Made by a program: the position numbers and the translations under genes. Below are positions 37,105 through 46,173 of a stretch of 48,032 nt of DNA, in pieces. Numbering within the stretch: position 1 is the first letter of the stretch; every line of letters begins with the position of its first letter. The DNA is from DATFJT01 sp965230755. GTDB taxonomy: Bacteria; Bacteroidota; Bacteroidia; Chitinophagales; Saprospiraceae. The stretch lies in NCBI GenBank assembly GCA_965230755.1, contig CBDDLT010000018.1, positions 1 through 48,032 of the forward strand, given 5' to 3'. A model generated the notes under the pieces. It saw only the letters and a program-made list of their open reading frames with translations, did no database searches and was not told where the DNA came from.

Positions 37105-38516
37105 TTCATCAATACTTTATAACTTCTCAAGCCGCGATCGGTTTGAATAGTTACGATCATTGTTCCAGCTTCATTATAAGGAATTCGCTGACTTACCAAT
37201 TGATTGATATTTTCCCGGTAGATTAGTTTTCCATCAATTGTGGTCAAATATACTTCCGCATCGATTGGATTCTCAGATTCAATGATGATATGATCATCAC
37301 TTCCATAGACTTCGAATTCAACTCCTTGCTGAAAACCATTTTCCTCATTATTAGTAGGGAATTGCTGGAAGAAATTGATGGTATAAAATAACGCAGGAGT
37401 GACACATCCACCATGATTTTGATCAGAAGCAATATCCACTGATAAAACATCATCAGCACCCAGCGCATTCATTATAGAATCTGTCACTACAGCATTCATA
37501 AAATTCACCTGCTCATCTGCCATGCAGTAAACCAATCTTGTAGGACAATCCGGCACCCAAGTACTCAGATCATTATCCTTTAGCGCAATTCGCATGGGGT
37601 GGTTCTCGTTGGCAACTATATTGGCCAACACAGAATCCTGAAACATTAATTTTGCTACGCTTTGTCCCTCATTGATGATAAGCTGCGTTACCAACTGTTG
37701 GTTGATGGTAAAAAGTCCTGCATTCTCATAGAGCTGTTCAATAATTCCATCATATGGCGCTTTAAAAACCTCGTTTAATTCGTTGAACAAATTGCCATAG
37801 GCTTCTTGTAAACCTAAAACCAAATGTGGAACATAAGCTACGGTAAAATACTGCTCATCTGAAAGAATAAAATCCAGCATAACACCAGCCAAGCTGTATG
37901 GACCTGATAGATGAGAAGCAGCGACTATTTCATAATCTCCTACGGGATTTTCCTGTAACGTTCGATGCGTGCTTGCGGAAGCGTGACCGCCCTGAGAATA
38001 ACCTGTTAGAAATAGCTTTTTTTGATAGGAAATTCCCTCTGCATCCATATAGTCCGAGAGAGATATCAATAAGTCCTGTGAGGCCCTGGCTTGTGTTTCT
38101 ACATGTAAATAAGGATGATATCCTCTAGACGAGCTCATTCCTATGTAATCCGGAACCAAACTAATATAACCCAAACTCGCAAACAGCAAGCCCAATTCAG
38201 CTTCATTTGATCCCAAACTAGGCACATCAAACCTATTATTCACTGTTCCATGATGATAAATTAATACTGGGAAAGAGGTCCCGGGATCGCTGGGAAGTGC
38301 AACAACAGCTCCTGCAGTATCCGGAAATCCATCCGTACCTGTTGTAGAATAACTCACCACGTAGTGATCTACCCCGTGGGTTAAACCTTGAAATCCGAAC
38401 AAATCCTCCACTTCATCAACACTGTAACTGGCCAACAAATCCATGTTCAACACCTGTTGTGCAGAAGCAATATTCAATCCTAAAACACCTAAAAAAACTA
38501 GTAAATATCTTATCAT
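37101..38516 (-). CDS. Secreted alpha/beta hydrolase (lipase-like) with T9SS tail
   Basis: The 471-residue protein has a signal peptide (IASAQ), then an alpha/beta hydrolase with FPVLIYHHGT (oxyanion region) and GYSQGG (nucleophile Ser174). It resembles secretory lipase/esterase-type hydrolases in layout, with a lid-like helical insert near DEQYFTVAYVPHLVLGLQEAYGNLF. From about residue 400 (VEFEVYGSDDHIIIES) it carries a type A T9SS-like sorting domain ending YKVLMN. It would act outside the cell on esters; the substrate is not known. Confidence 0.85.
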   Translation of the reverse strand: MIRYLLVFLGVLGLNIASAQQVLNMDLLASYSVDEVEDLFGFQGLTHGVDHYVVSYSTTGTDGFPDTAGAVVALPSDPGTSFPVLIYHHGTVNNRFDVPSLGSNEAELGLLFASLGYISLVPDYIGMSSSRGYHPYLHVETQARASQDLLISLSDYMDAEGISYQKKLFLTGYSQGGHASASTHRTLQENPVGDYEIVAASHLSGPYSLAGVMLDFILSDEQYFTVAYVPHLVLGLQEAYGNLFNELNEVFKAPYDGIIEQLYENAGLFTINQQLVTQLIINEGQSVAKLMFQDSVLANIVANENHPMRIALKDNDLSTWVPDCPTRLVYCMADEQVNFMNAVVTDSIMNALGADDVLSVDIASDQNHGGCVTPALFYTINFFQQFPTNNEENGFQQGVEFEVYGSDDHIIIESENPIDAEVYLTTIDGKLIYRENINQLVSQRIPYNEAGTMIVTIQTDRGLRSYKVLMN

Positions 38517-38545
38517 TTTTCGCTTAATATTAATGGAACAACTGA

Positions 38546-38602
38546 ATTAAATTTAGATAAATTTAATGTAAAAGCTTTTAAGAAACTGATTTTTTCTTAA
38601 AA
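38546..38602. promoter_or_regulatory. Two tandem perfect inverted repeats in a divergent promoter region
   Basis: ATTAAATTT / AAATTTAAT (38546-38554 and 38559-38567) and TTTTAAGAAA / TTTCTTAAAA (38576-38585 and 38593-38602) are both exact. They lie in the 120-base gap between the divergent alpha/beta hydrolase and DPP11-type genes. The AT-rich sequence makes chance matches easier, but two consecutive perfect repeats suggest a control region. Confidence 0.4.
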
Positions 38603-38636
38603 TTGAGAACATAAGCTTAATACAAAAATCAATTCA

Positions 38637-40802
38637 ATGAATTCCATTCTTCGATCAATTATCCTTACACTCATCGTACTTGTTTATTCTATGTCTTCTC
38701 TTTCCGCAGGCGAGGGTATGTGGCTTCCACAATTACTCAAGGCTCTGAACGAAGAAGAAATGAAGGACTTAGGTTTTGAACTAACCGCCGAGGATATTTA
38801 CTCTATTAATCAAGGTTCTCTTAAAGATGCCATCGTTCATTTTGGAGGATTTTGTACTTCAGAGATCATCTCATCACAGGGCCTCTTATTGACCAATCAT
38901 CACTGCGGTTATGGACAAATCCAGAGTCATTCGACCATAGAAAACAACTATTTGGAAGACGGATTCTGGGCTATGAATAGGTCTGAAGAATTGGCCAATC
39001 CAGGCTTAAGTGCCATCATGATACGACGAATAGATGATGTAACAAAAAAGGTGCTTATGGGTGTCGGTTCTGACCTGTCGGCTACCGAACGGCAGTCCGC
39101 TATCGATAAAAACATCGCCTTATTAAAGGCAGAATTAAAATTGTCTGAATTTGAAGAAGTAAAAGTTAAACCATTCTATAAAGGCAATCAGTATTTCATG
39201 ATTACGTCTATTAGTTATCCGGATGTGCGATTGGTTGGCACTCCTCCTTCTTCAATAGGTAAATTTGGTTCTGATACGGATAATTGGGTATGGCCGAGAC
39301 ATACTGGAGACTTTGCTTTGTTTAGAATCTACGCCGACGAAAACAATATGCCTGCCGAATACAGCGAGAACAATGTTCCTTTCCAACCAAAAAAACATCT
39401 CGAAGTTTCTACAGCCGGTGTAAAAGAAGGTGATTTTACTTTGGTTTTTGGCTTTCCAGGTAGAACGAATGAATACTTACCTTCTTATGCCATTGAGCAA
39501 ATAGTAGAAGATCTTAATCCCAAGAAAATTGCTTTGCGTGAAGCCGCTTTAGGTATTATGGATGCAGAAATGAAAGCAGATCCACAAGTAAAAATTCAGT
39601 ACGCTTCTAAGTTTGCAAGAATCGCCAACTACTGGAAAAAATGGATAGGAGAAAGCTTGGGTCTAACCAAAACCAAAGCAATAGAAAAGAAAAAAACTTA
39701 CGAAAAGGAACTGCAGAAACGGATTGAGGACAATCCCAAGTGGGATAAAATGTATGGAGACATTCTCGGGGAATTCGAATCACTCTATGCAGACAATGAA
39801 AAGTATGTTTTAGCCAATGCACTGTTTTTTGAGACTTTTTATCGAAATATTGAATTGGCAAGAGTTAGCTATTTGAGCAATAACTGCTTGAATAGAATAG
39901 AATCGGGTAATGATGCTTTTCTTGGCTACAAGGATAGAATTGCCAATCATTTATCTAGTTTTCACAAGGATTACAATATCGGTGTTGATAAAAAGGTATT
40001 CGCCAAGCTTATGGCGATGTACGTGGAAAATTGTCCCGCAGAATTCATTCCAGAGGAATATGTAGGCAAAGATGAGGCTTATTTCGAGATGATCTCATCT
40101 AAGATATTTGATGGGAGTATGCTAAGCGATAAAGAGGAGTTCGATAAGCTATACGCATTGAATGATGGAGCTGATTTTGAAAACTCCTTAAAAGATGATC
40201 CGGCATATCTCTTCTTTAAATCATTCATAAACACTTATTTTGAAAAGGCTAATCCTAAGTACGAAGAGTTCAATACGGCAGTAGAAGATAAGATGAGGAA
40301 TTATATGGCTGTTCAAATGAAAGCATTTCCGGAAAAACGCTTCTACCCTGATGCGAATTCTACCATGCGTGTTACTTATGGCCAGGTGAAATCATATAGA
40401 CCGAGAGACGCAGTTCACTACGAACCAGTAACCTATCTCAAAGGGGTGGTTGAAAAATATGTTCCGGGTGACTACGAGTTCGATTTACCAGAAAGGCTTA
40501 TAGAGCTATATAAGGAAAAAGATTATGGAGATTACGCAGCAGAAAATGGTATGATGCCGGTCTGTTTTATTGGATCGAATCATACAACCGGTGGTAACTC
40601 CGGTAGTCCAGTACTTGATGCCCGAGGTAGATTGATTGGACTAAACTTCGACCGAGCTTGGGAAGGAACCATGAGCGATTACAATTATGACGCTTCGATA
40701 TGTAGAAATATAATGGTCGATGTGCGCTATATACTTTTCATTGTAGACAAGTTTGCCGGTGCAAAGCATCTCGTTGAGGAAATGGACCTCAGCAATGAGT
40801 AA
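38637..40802 (+). CDS. dpp11: S46 dipeptidyl-peptidase, DPP11 type
   Basis: The 721-residue protein has a signal peptide (SLSA) and the S46 signatures GEGMWLPQLL, LLLTNHHCGYG (His88/89 region) and GNSGSPVLDARGRLIGLNFDRAWEG. The catalytic serine is Ser655. Arg673 in FDR matches the position that gives Porphyromonas gingivalis DPP11 its preference for Asp or Glu at P1; DPP7-type enzymes have Gly there. It would release acidic dipeptides in the periplasm from imported peptides. The lipoprotein gene starts inside its last codons, so the two are probably co-translated. Confidence 0.9.
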   Translation: MNSILRSIILTLIVLVYSMSSLSAGEGMWLPQLLKALNEEEMKDLGFELTAEDIYSINQGSLKDAIVHFGGFCTSEIISSQGLLLTNHHCGYGQIQSHSTIENNYLEDGFWAMNRSEELANPGLSAIMIRRIDDVTKKVLMGVGSDLSATERQSAIDKNIALLKAELKLSEFEEVKVKPFYKGNQYFMITSISYPDVRLVGTPPSSIGKFGSDTDNWVWPRHTGDFALFRIYADENNMPAEYSENNVPFQPKKHLEVSTAGVKEGDFTLVFGFPGRTNEYLPSYAIEQIVEDLNPKKIALREAALGIMDAEMKADPQVKIQYASKFARIANYWKKWIGESLGLTKTKAIEKKKTYEKELQKRIEDNPKWDKMYGDILGEFESLYADNEKYVLANALFFETFYRNIELARVSYLSNNCLNRIESGNDAFLGYKDRIANHLSSFHKDYNIGVDKKVFAKLMAMYVENCPAEFIPEEYVGKDEAYFEMISSKIFDGSMLSDKEEFDKLYALNDGADFENSLKDDPAYLFFKSFINTYFEKANPKYEEFNTAVEDKMRNYMAVQMKAFPEKRFYPDANSTMRVTYGQVKSYRPRDAVHYEPVTYLKGVVEKYVPGDYEFDLPERLIELYKEKDYGDYAAENGMMPVCFIGSNHTTGGNSGSPVLDARGRLIGLNFDRAWEGTMSDYNYDASICRNIMVDVRYILFIVDKFAGAKHLVEEMDLSNE

Positions 40803-41757
40803 ACCTATACTAGTAAGCAATAGCAAATTTAGCCCAAGGGTCTTGGTGTTTAGACTATTACCTCTGGTTGGTATATTAGGCCTGTTTTCCTGCGGCCCAG
40901 TCTTGAAGCTCTTTCCTTCACAGCATTTTGCTCTGAAGAATATTTCTTGGGAAGAATTAGGCGAAGGACTAATTCTAGCAGATTCATCAACAGAAAAGAC
41001 AAGTTTGGTATTGCTAGACAGTGCTTTCGGTATCAATATGTACGATGGAAATGGAGAATTGGTACACTATTTTAATCAACCTGGATATCTTCAGATGACT
41101 ACTTTGGCCGCAGAAAAAGGAGAGAATATGAATCTACTTTTTACGCATTCTCCTAAGTCTTCTTCCTTGATTTGCTACGAAATGGAAGTGGATCCGCCCA
41201 ATTTGGTTCCTTTGGTCAATTTTAGTCCCGCAGGACTCAGCCATTCTATCTCTTATACGGCGAAAAGAAGTGCGGTTGGCGATAGTATTCTATTGTGGTT
41301 TAGTGGAATTGACTCTACCCTATCTTGCTGGTCCATGAAACTTCAAGATGACAAGAAATTTGCTTTTAACCTGGAGTCTCATGAATCCATCGGTAATCAA
41401 CTAGTAGATTTTTATCACATACAAGGCATGTGGAAAGGTATTTCATCTAATGGGGACTTTATCGCTGAGAAAGACACTAATAATAATTCGATCAAAAAGA
41501 GAAAGTGGCATGCTATCGAAAAATACGGCAAACAAAATGTCATCCTAATCAATGAAAAACGAATAGGTATCCTTGACCTAGAGCATAATAGCTATGGAGA
41601 ATATGGTCTGGAACTAGATTCTAAATGGAAGCTAAATAGAATAAAATATATTACACCATCGGAAGACCATTGGCTTATAATTGGTGAGTTTCAGGATCAA
41701 AATTCGAAAGAACTAGTTTATGGTGCTGTTTTGACTAAGATTATACTTCCTAATTAA
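40795..41757 (+). CDS. Lipoprotein, beta-propeller-like, unknown
   Basis: About 320 residues from the ATG at 40795 (MSKPILVSNS); the frame extends to 40753 but would overlap the peptidase gene more. The lipobox is GLFSC (Cys33). The remainder has repeated strand motifs (TSLVLLDSAFGINMYDGNGELV, FYHIQGMWKGISSNGDFIAE, KRIGILDLEHNSYGEYGLEL) suggesting a beta-propeller-like fold. No family recognised. It overlaps the DPP11 stop by 8 bases (ATGAGTAA), pointing to translational coupling. Confidence 0.75.
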   Translation: MSKPILVSNSKFSPRVLVFRLLPLVGILGLFSCGPVLKLFPSQHFALKNISWEELGEGLILADSSTEKTSLVLLDSAFGINMYDGNGELVHYFNQPGYLQMTTLAAEKGENMNLLFTHSPKSSSLICYEMEVDPPNLVPLVNFSPAGLSHSISYTAKRSAVGDSILLWFSGIDSTLSCWSMKLQDDKKFAFNLESHESIGNQLVDFYHIQGMWKGISSNGDFIAEKDTNNNSIKKRKWHAIEKYGKQNVILINEKRIGILDLEHNSYGEYGLELDSKWKLNRIKYITPSEDHWLIIGEFQDQNSKELVYGAVLTKIILPN

Positions 41758-41915
41758 GGGATGTTTAATCAAATAAAACTTTTGTGATTTTTTTTTAATT
41801 TTATAGGCAACGAATTTAATCGCCAATGTATCTTAGGGTTAGTTGGTCATATTAAGGAAATATGGTAGATCGAATATTTATCTTGGTTCCTTAAAAGAAA
41901 TAAAAAATTGAAATA

Positions 41916-42386
41916 ATGAAGAATATTATTGTGACACTATTGTCTATCGCTTTTTTAATGGGTTCGCTATTTGCTGCTGAAACCAATTTCATTAACCCTG
42001 AAGAGGAAAAACAAAAGGTGGAAGAATTTAGAGCAGCCATCAATATCTTCCAGCTGAAGGTCAAGCAAAGTGAAATGGATGAAGCTAAGTTGATGTTGAA
42101 TGAAGTATTGATTTTAGCTCAAAAGAATTATGCGGAATTAGAAAAAAGAAACCTTTGGGTTGAGAAAAATGCTTGTGATGGTGAAGCAATGGATAAAATA
42201 AGGTACAACAGCAAGGGAAGGGTTACCAAGCAGGATGAACTAATCAAAGGATTAAAAATTCTGGCTACTAAAACTCAACTGAGCAATACTGAAATAGAAA
42301 CTGCAGTAAACTACTGTAAATTCTACCATGAATCTATGAAGGAAAGTCATAGTGAGATCGTCAGTATCGTTGATCAATGCCAGTAA
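41916..42386 (+). CDS. Small secreted helical protein, unknown
   Basis: The 156-residue protein has a signal peptide (MGSLFAAE). The rest is predicted helical, with heptad-like leucine and lysine/glutamate spacing (EEKQKVEEFRAAINIFQLKVK, DEAKLMLNEVLILAQKNYAELEKR). Three Cys, near the middle and end, may form a disulfide. No family recognised. It is followed by a hairpin at about 42421-42455. Confidence 0.65.
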   Translation: MKNIIVTLLSIAFLMGSLFAAETNFINPEEEKQKVEEFRAAINIFQLKVKQSEMDEAKLMLNEVLILAQKNYAELEKRNLWVEKNACDGEAMDKIRYNSKGRVTKQDELIKGLKILATKTQLSNTEIETAVNYCKFYHESMKESHSEIVSIVDQCQ

Positions 42387-42420
42387 TAGTTTAGGAAAAT
42401 CTACTTTCAGATAAATGATA

Positions 42421-42456
42421 AGGTCTGAAGCTCATTATAGTTTCAGGCCTTTGTTT
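42421..42456. terminator. Bidirectional terminator-like hairpin
   Basis: AGGTCTGAA and TTTCAGGCCT pair with a G-T wobble around an 11-base loop and are followed by TTGTTTTTTC. It serves the plus-strand gene that stops at 42386 and lies over the stop of the minus-strand mazG. Confidence 0.6.
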
Positions 42457-43234
42457 TTTCTATTTTTTTGGCTTCTTCCCATAAGAGATCCATTTCTTCC
42501 AAGGACATCTCGCTTAAAGAATTTCCGCTTTTCTTTTCGATGTATTCGAATCTTCTCTTAAACTTTTGATTTGTTTTGGCTAAGGCCGTCTCCGGGTCCA
42601 CATTGATGAATCTCGCATAATTGACCAATGAGAACAGTACATCTCCAAACTCCTCTTCGACCTGGGATTTATCATCCTCTTCCAGAGCTTGGTTCAACTC
42701 ATTCCACTCTTCGATGAATTTTTCTCTTACCTGTGCTGTTTCCTCCCATTCGAAACCGACCTTGGCTGTTTTCTCTTGCATTCTATACGCTTTCACAAGA
42801 GCAGGTAAAGAATTCGGAACTCCTTGTAATAGAGAAGACTTACCCTCTTTCATTTTAAGTTTTTCCCAATTGGATTTTACTTCTTCTTCGTCTTTAACCG
42901 TTACATCAGCATAAATATGTGGATGCCTTCTAATTAATTTTTCACAAACATCGTTCAACACATCCTCTACATCAAATGCGTTTTTTTCTTCGCCGATTCT
43001 CGAGTAAAAAACAAGATGAAGGAAAAGGTCTCCTAGTTCCTCCTTTATTCCCTTAAGGTTCTCCGTTAGGAGTTCATCTGCCAACTCGTAAGTTTCTTCG
43101 ATGGTTAGGTTTCTCAAAGACTGAAAACTTTGCTTCTTATCCCATGGGCATTTTTCTCTTAACTCATCCATGATGTTCAGCAGTCTCTCGAATGCTTGAA
43201 GTTTAAGCTCTATCTTCTTCCTTTCCTTTTCCAT
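42443..43234 (-). CDS. mazG: MazG nucleoside triphosphate pyrophosphohydrolase
   Basis: The 263-residue protein has both MazG halves: LMDELREKCPWDKKQSFQSLRNLTIEETYELADEL, EELGDLFLHLVF, and later VEEEFGDVLFSLVNYARF. These acidic E-E-x-x-E and E-x-x-D clusters bind magnesium. It hydrolyses NTPs, including damaged ones, to NMP and pyrophosphate. The length matches the family. Confidence 0.95.
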   Translation of the reverse strand: MEKERKKIELKLQAFERLLNIMDELREKCPWDKKQSFQSLRNLTIEETYELADELLTENLKGIKEELGDLFLHLVFYSRIGEEKNAFDVEDVLNDVCEKLIRRHPHIYADVTVKDEEEVKSNWEKLKMKEGKSSLLQGVPNSLPALVKAYRMQEKTAKVGFEWEETAQVREKFIEEWNELNQALEEDDKSQVEEEFGDVLFSLVNYARFINVDPETALAKTNQKFKRRFEYIEKKSGNSLSEMSLEEMDLLWEEAKKIEKTKA

Positions 43235-43296
43235 TGAATATTCCTTAGATTTGCAAACCTAAGTTATTTTTTATTGTTGCTTAAATAAAAAAGTCA

Positions 43297-43509
43297 ATGA
43301 GTCAATTTTTAGCCATGGCCAGCATTATTGCCGTTGTTTTTGCGATATCCTTCGTCATGATCAATATAAGACAAATTGTAACCGGAAAGGAATTCCGAGG
43401 TACCTGTGCCACCAATAATCCCATGTTGAAAAACAAAATTGGCGAATGTGAGGTTTGCGGTCGTAAACCCGATGAAGAATGCGGAATGCCTGAAATCCAA
43501 AAGGGCTAA
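43297..43509 (+). CDS. NqrM-like small membrane protein
   Basis: The 70-residue protein has one N-terminal helix (ASIIAVVFAISFVMINI). A cysteine-rich C-terminus follows: FRGTCATNNPMLKNKIGECEVCGRKPDEECG, with the order C - CxxCG - C. This matches the NqrM (DUF539) layout, a small protein needed to mature the Na+-pumping NADH:quinone reductase, proposed to deliver iron to NqrDE. No nqr gene is in the window. It ends 1 base from the convergent ribA stop. The call rests on the cysteine pattern and helix. Confidence 0.6.
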   Translation: MSQFLAMASIIAVVFAISFVMINIRQIVTGKEFRGTCATNNPMLKNKIGECEVCGRKPDEECGMPEIQKG

Positions 43510-44124
43510 TCACAGGAAGTGACCCATCTTTTTCTTCTTGGTTTCATAGTATTTTATATTTTCCTTTTTCGGTGGAATAACCAAAGGTACGCGCTTGACT
43601 ACCTCTACTCCGCTATCATCAAAAGCAGATATTTTTCCCGGATTATTGGTCAAGAGATTGATCTTACTCACTTCTAATAATCTTAGAATATCGATCGCAT
43701 CTTGATACTCCCTTTCATCTATTTCAAAACCAAGGTGCAAGTTGGCATCTGCTGTATCCATTCCCTTATCCTGAAGCTGATAAGCTTTGAGCTTATTTAT
43801 TATTCCGATTCCTCTACCCTCTTGACGCAGATAAATAACCACTCCACCATTTTCCTTGATATATTCCATTGAAGCGTCAAGTTGTTCTCCACAGTCACAC
43901 CTCAAAGAACCAAAGAGGTCTCCGGTGAGACATTCCGAATGGATTCTAACATTGACTTCTTTATCCTCCAATGAACCACATATCATAGCAATATGCGGCA
44001 TGGTATCCGACTCAATCCGAGAAAAAGCCTTCATGGTGTATTCACCAATATCCGTCGGAATTATTGCTTCCGACATAAATTTTAATTCACCGTGCTTATG
44101 AGTCATAACCTTGATTTTTTTCAA
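43510..44124 (-). CDS. ribA: GTP cyclohydrolase II
   Basis: The 204-residue enzyme has the zinc-binding cysteines CLTGDLFGSLRCDCG, the catalytic region VVIYLRQEGRGIGIINKLKAYQLQDKG, and LLTNNPGKISA. It opens the imidazole ring of GTP to start riboflavin synthesis. It is a stand-alone form without the RibB domain. The gap to the divergent hemA-hemC gene is 144 bases. No FMN riboswitch was seen upstream. Confidence 0.95.
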   Translation of the reverse strand: MKKIKVMTHKHGELKFMSEAIIPTDIGEYTMKAFSRIESDTMPHIAMICGSLEDKEVNVRIHSECLTGDLFGSLRCDCGEQLDASMEYIKENGGVVIYLRQEGRGIGIINKLKAYQLQDKGMDTADANLHLGFEIDEREYQDAIDILRLLEVSKINLLTNNPGKISAFDDSGVEVVKRVPLVIPPKKENIKYYETKKKKMGHFL

Positions 44125-44268
44125 TAATATCTATTTTCAAACTAATCTTAGAAGTTTCTCTTCTAATTACCCTATTTAGATTCATTCAAAATAATAGATA
44201 GTGTACATCTTTCGTTAAATTATTCGCATTTTTGCTATCCATAATTTAAATCGAATCATTCATCCTGA

Positions 44269-46173
44269 ATGGCAAACAATATAGATCATCTTAAGTTCAT
44301 GGGGCTAAGCTATAAAAAGAGTAGCGTTGCTGTAAGAAATCGTTTTGCCATTTCCGAAGATTCCCATAATAAATTAACGAAGAAATTCTCAGAGTTAAAT
44401 ATTGAAGATGTATTGATCCTCTCTACCTGCAATAGAAGTGAGATATATTACCTGGATAAATCTGACAAAGATGTCAGCGGTATATTTTCTCAAGTATTTG
44501 ACAGTACTGAGGATGAAATCAACGAATTAATGCATTCCCTTCAGGGAACAGAGGTATTGAAACATTTCTTCGCTGTTGCAAGTGGGCTTGATTCTCAAAT
44601 TACTGGTGATTACGATATCATCAATCAGATTAAGGAAACAGGTATTGCGCCTGGATCAAAGTATAAGCTGAGTAATTTTATGGAGAGGATGGTGAGTTCG
44701 GCGCTTAATACGAGTAAGCTGGTAAAGAAGCACACTGGAATAAGTGATGGCCGAACATCGGTCTCCTATGCCGCAGTCCATTATCTCAAAGAAAAAATTC
44801 GCCCAGAATTTCACGATCACACTTTGATCATAGGAACTGGAGCGATTGGATCTGCCGTGGCCCAGAATTTCAACAGGCTTATTCCGGACAGACCACTTAT
44901 TTTATCCAATCGCAACCAGGAAAAAGCCGAAAAGCTGGCTGAAAATCTATCAAAGACTGCCATTGCTCCCTTTGAAGAATTGGATGAACTGTTCAAGTTT
45001 GTCAATATCATATTGGTTTGTACAGCTGCTCAAGGGTCGAATGTGGTTAAGGCTTCACAATTGCATCCGGATCGCCATTATCACATTTTGGACTTAAGTC
45101 TTCCCAGCAATGTTGACGATGACATCAAAGATCTGCCAAATGTAAGTTATTACAATATCGACGAAGTCTCCCAATTGGTAAGCAAAACGCTGGCCAGTAG
45201 AAAAAGTGAAATACCCAAGGCAGAAGAAATCATCAATCAAAAGGTAAAGGAATTCATTAAATGGGATTCTACTCAAAAATATTCACCTTATCTAAAACTG
45301 ACTAAAGAGCAATTATATGATGCTAGTATGCATCAGGCTTGCCCTTTTTCAAGTTCAAAAGACAATGATCAAAAGATCAATGATTTAGTAAAAAACATGG
45401 CCAAGAAAGCCCGTGTTGGTGAAATTCATGCCTGCAGTTATATCAATGCTTTTATAGATCTAATGGAAAAGAGAAGTGAAAAGAAAGAGCTATTGAAGAT
45501 CGGAACCCGAGATAGTTCGCTTGCCATGTATCAGGCTCATAAGGTAGAAGAAAAACTTCTCAAATTGAACTTGAACTGCGCTATTAAAACCATAAAAAGT
45601 GAGGGTGATCTAGATTTGCAGCAGCCGCTATACGATATGGGCATTGAAGGAGTATTCACCAAAGCGTTAGATACCGCTCTAGTTAATGACCAAATTGATT
45701 TTGCGGTACACTCTTTAAAAGATGTTCCTACAAGCCTGGCCAATGGGTTATCTCTTGCCGGAGTTTTAAAGAGAGCGGCTCATCAAGACGTTGCCATTCT
45801 TAAAAAAGGACTGAAATGGGAAGAGTTGTATGATCAAGAGCTTACCGTAGCAAGTTCTTCGATAAGAAGACGGGCGCAATGGAAATATCGTTTTCCAAGA
45901 CATAGATTCAAGAATATTCGAGGAAACATTCAGACTCGACTTAAAAAATTCTATGAGGGAAACTACGATATATTAATAATGGCCAAGGCGGCTATAGATC
46001 GTCTTGAGATGAAAATTGATCACACCGTTGTATTGGATTCTCCTCCTTCACCGGGACAAGGCATAATTGGTATAGTTTGCCGTACTCAGGATGCAGAATT
46101 AATCCAAAAGATACAGCAATTCAGTCATAGTTTTTGTCACCTAGAGCATGGAGTCGAGAACAATTTACTATAG
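44269..46173 (+). CDS. HemA-HemC fusion, glutamyl-tRNA reductase plus truncated porphobilinogen deaminase
   Basis: One continuous frame of 634 residues. Residues 1 to about 400 match glutamyl-tRNA reductase: STCNRSEIY with catalytic Cys54, VASGLDSQITGDYDII, LIIGTGAIGSAVAQNF (NADPH fold) and DLSLPSNVDDDI. The dimerisation region has an odd CPFSSSKDNDQ insertion. From residue 408 (LLKIGTRDSSLAMYQAHKVEEKL) it matches porphobilinogen deaminase: DFAVHSLKDVPTSL, SSSIRRRAQWKYR, NIRGNIQTRLKK. Both enzymes work in tetrapyrrole synthesis. The HemC part stops after about 227 residues (GVENNLL), before the GGC loop whose Cys holds the dipyrromethane cofactor, because the DNA changes to non-bacterial at about 46170. 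The truncated deaminase should be inactive; the reductase part is complete. Confidence 0.85.
   Translation: MANNIDHLKFMGLSYKKSSVAVRNRFAISEDSHNKLTKKFSELNIEDVLILSTCNRSEIYYLDKSDKDVSGIFSQVFDSTEDEINELMHSLQGTEVLKHFFAVASGLDSQITGDYDIINQIKETGIAPGSKYKLSNFMERMVSSALNTSKLVKKHTGISDGRTSVSYAAVHYLKEKIRPEFHDHTLIIGTGAIGSAVAQNFNRLIPDRPLILSNRNQEKAEKLAENLSKTAIAPFEELDELFKFVNIILVCTAAQGSNVVKASQLHPDRHYHILDLSLPSNVDDDIKDLPNVSYYNIDEVSQLVSKTLASRKSEIPKAEEIINQKVKEFIKWDSTQKYSPYLKLTKEQLYDASMHQACPFSSSKDNDQKINDLVKNMAKKARVGEIHACSYINAFIDLMEKRSEKKELLKIGTRDSSLAMYQAHKVEEKLLKLNLNCAIKTIKSEGDLDLQQPLYDMGIEGVFTKALDTALVNDQIDFAVHSLKDVPTSLANGLSLAGVLKRAAHQDVAILKKGLKWEELYDQELTVASSSIRRRAQWKYRFPRHRFKNIRGNIQTRLKKFYEGNYDILIMAKAAIDRLEMKIDHTVVLDSPPSPGQGIIGIVCRTQDAELIQKIQQFSHSFCHLEHGVENNLL

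Noticed and set aside
40753..40794. Upstream ATG of the lipoprotein inside the DPP11 gene
   Set aside because: It would lengthen the signal region unusually; ATG 40795 gives a normal lipoprotein signal and an 8-base overlap.
41758..41915. Bacteroidota-type promoter (TTTG ... TAnnTTTG) before the small secreted protein
   Set aside because: Only a loose match (TATCTTGG) with a poor upstream partner; not specific enough to report. The same holds for other gaps I checked.
44125..44268. FMN riboswitch upstream of ribA or an element upstream of hemA
   Set aside because: No conserved RFN-type pattern is visible; only AT-rich sequence with partial symmetry.
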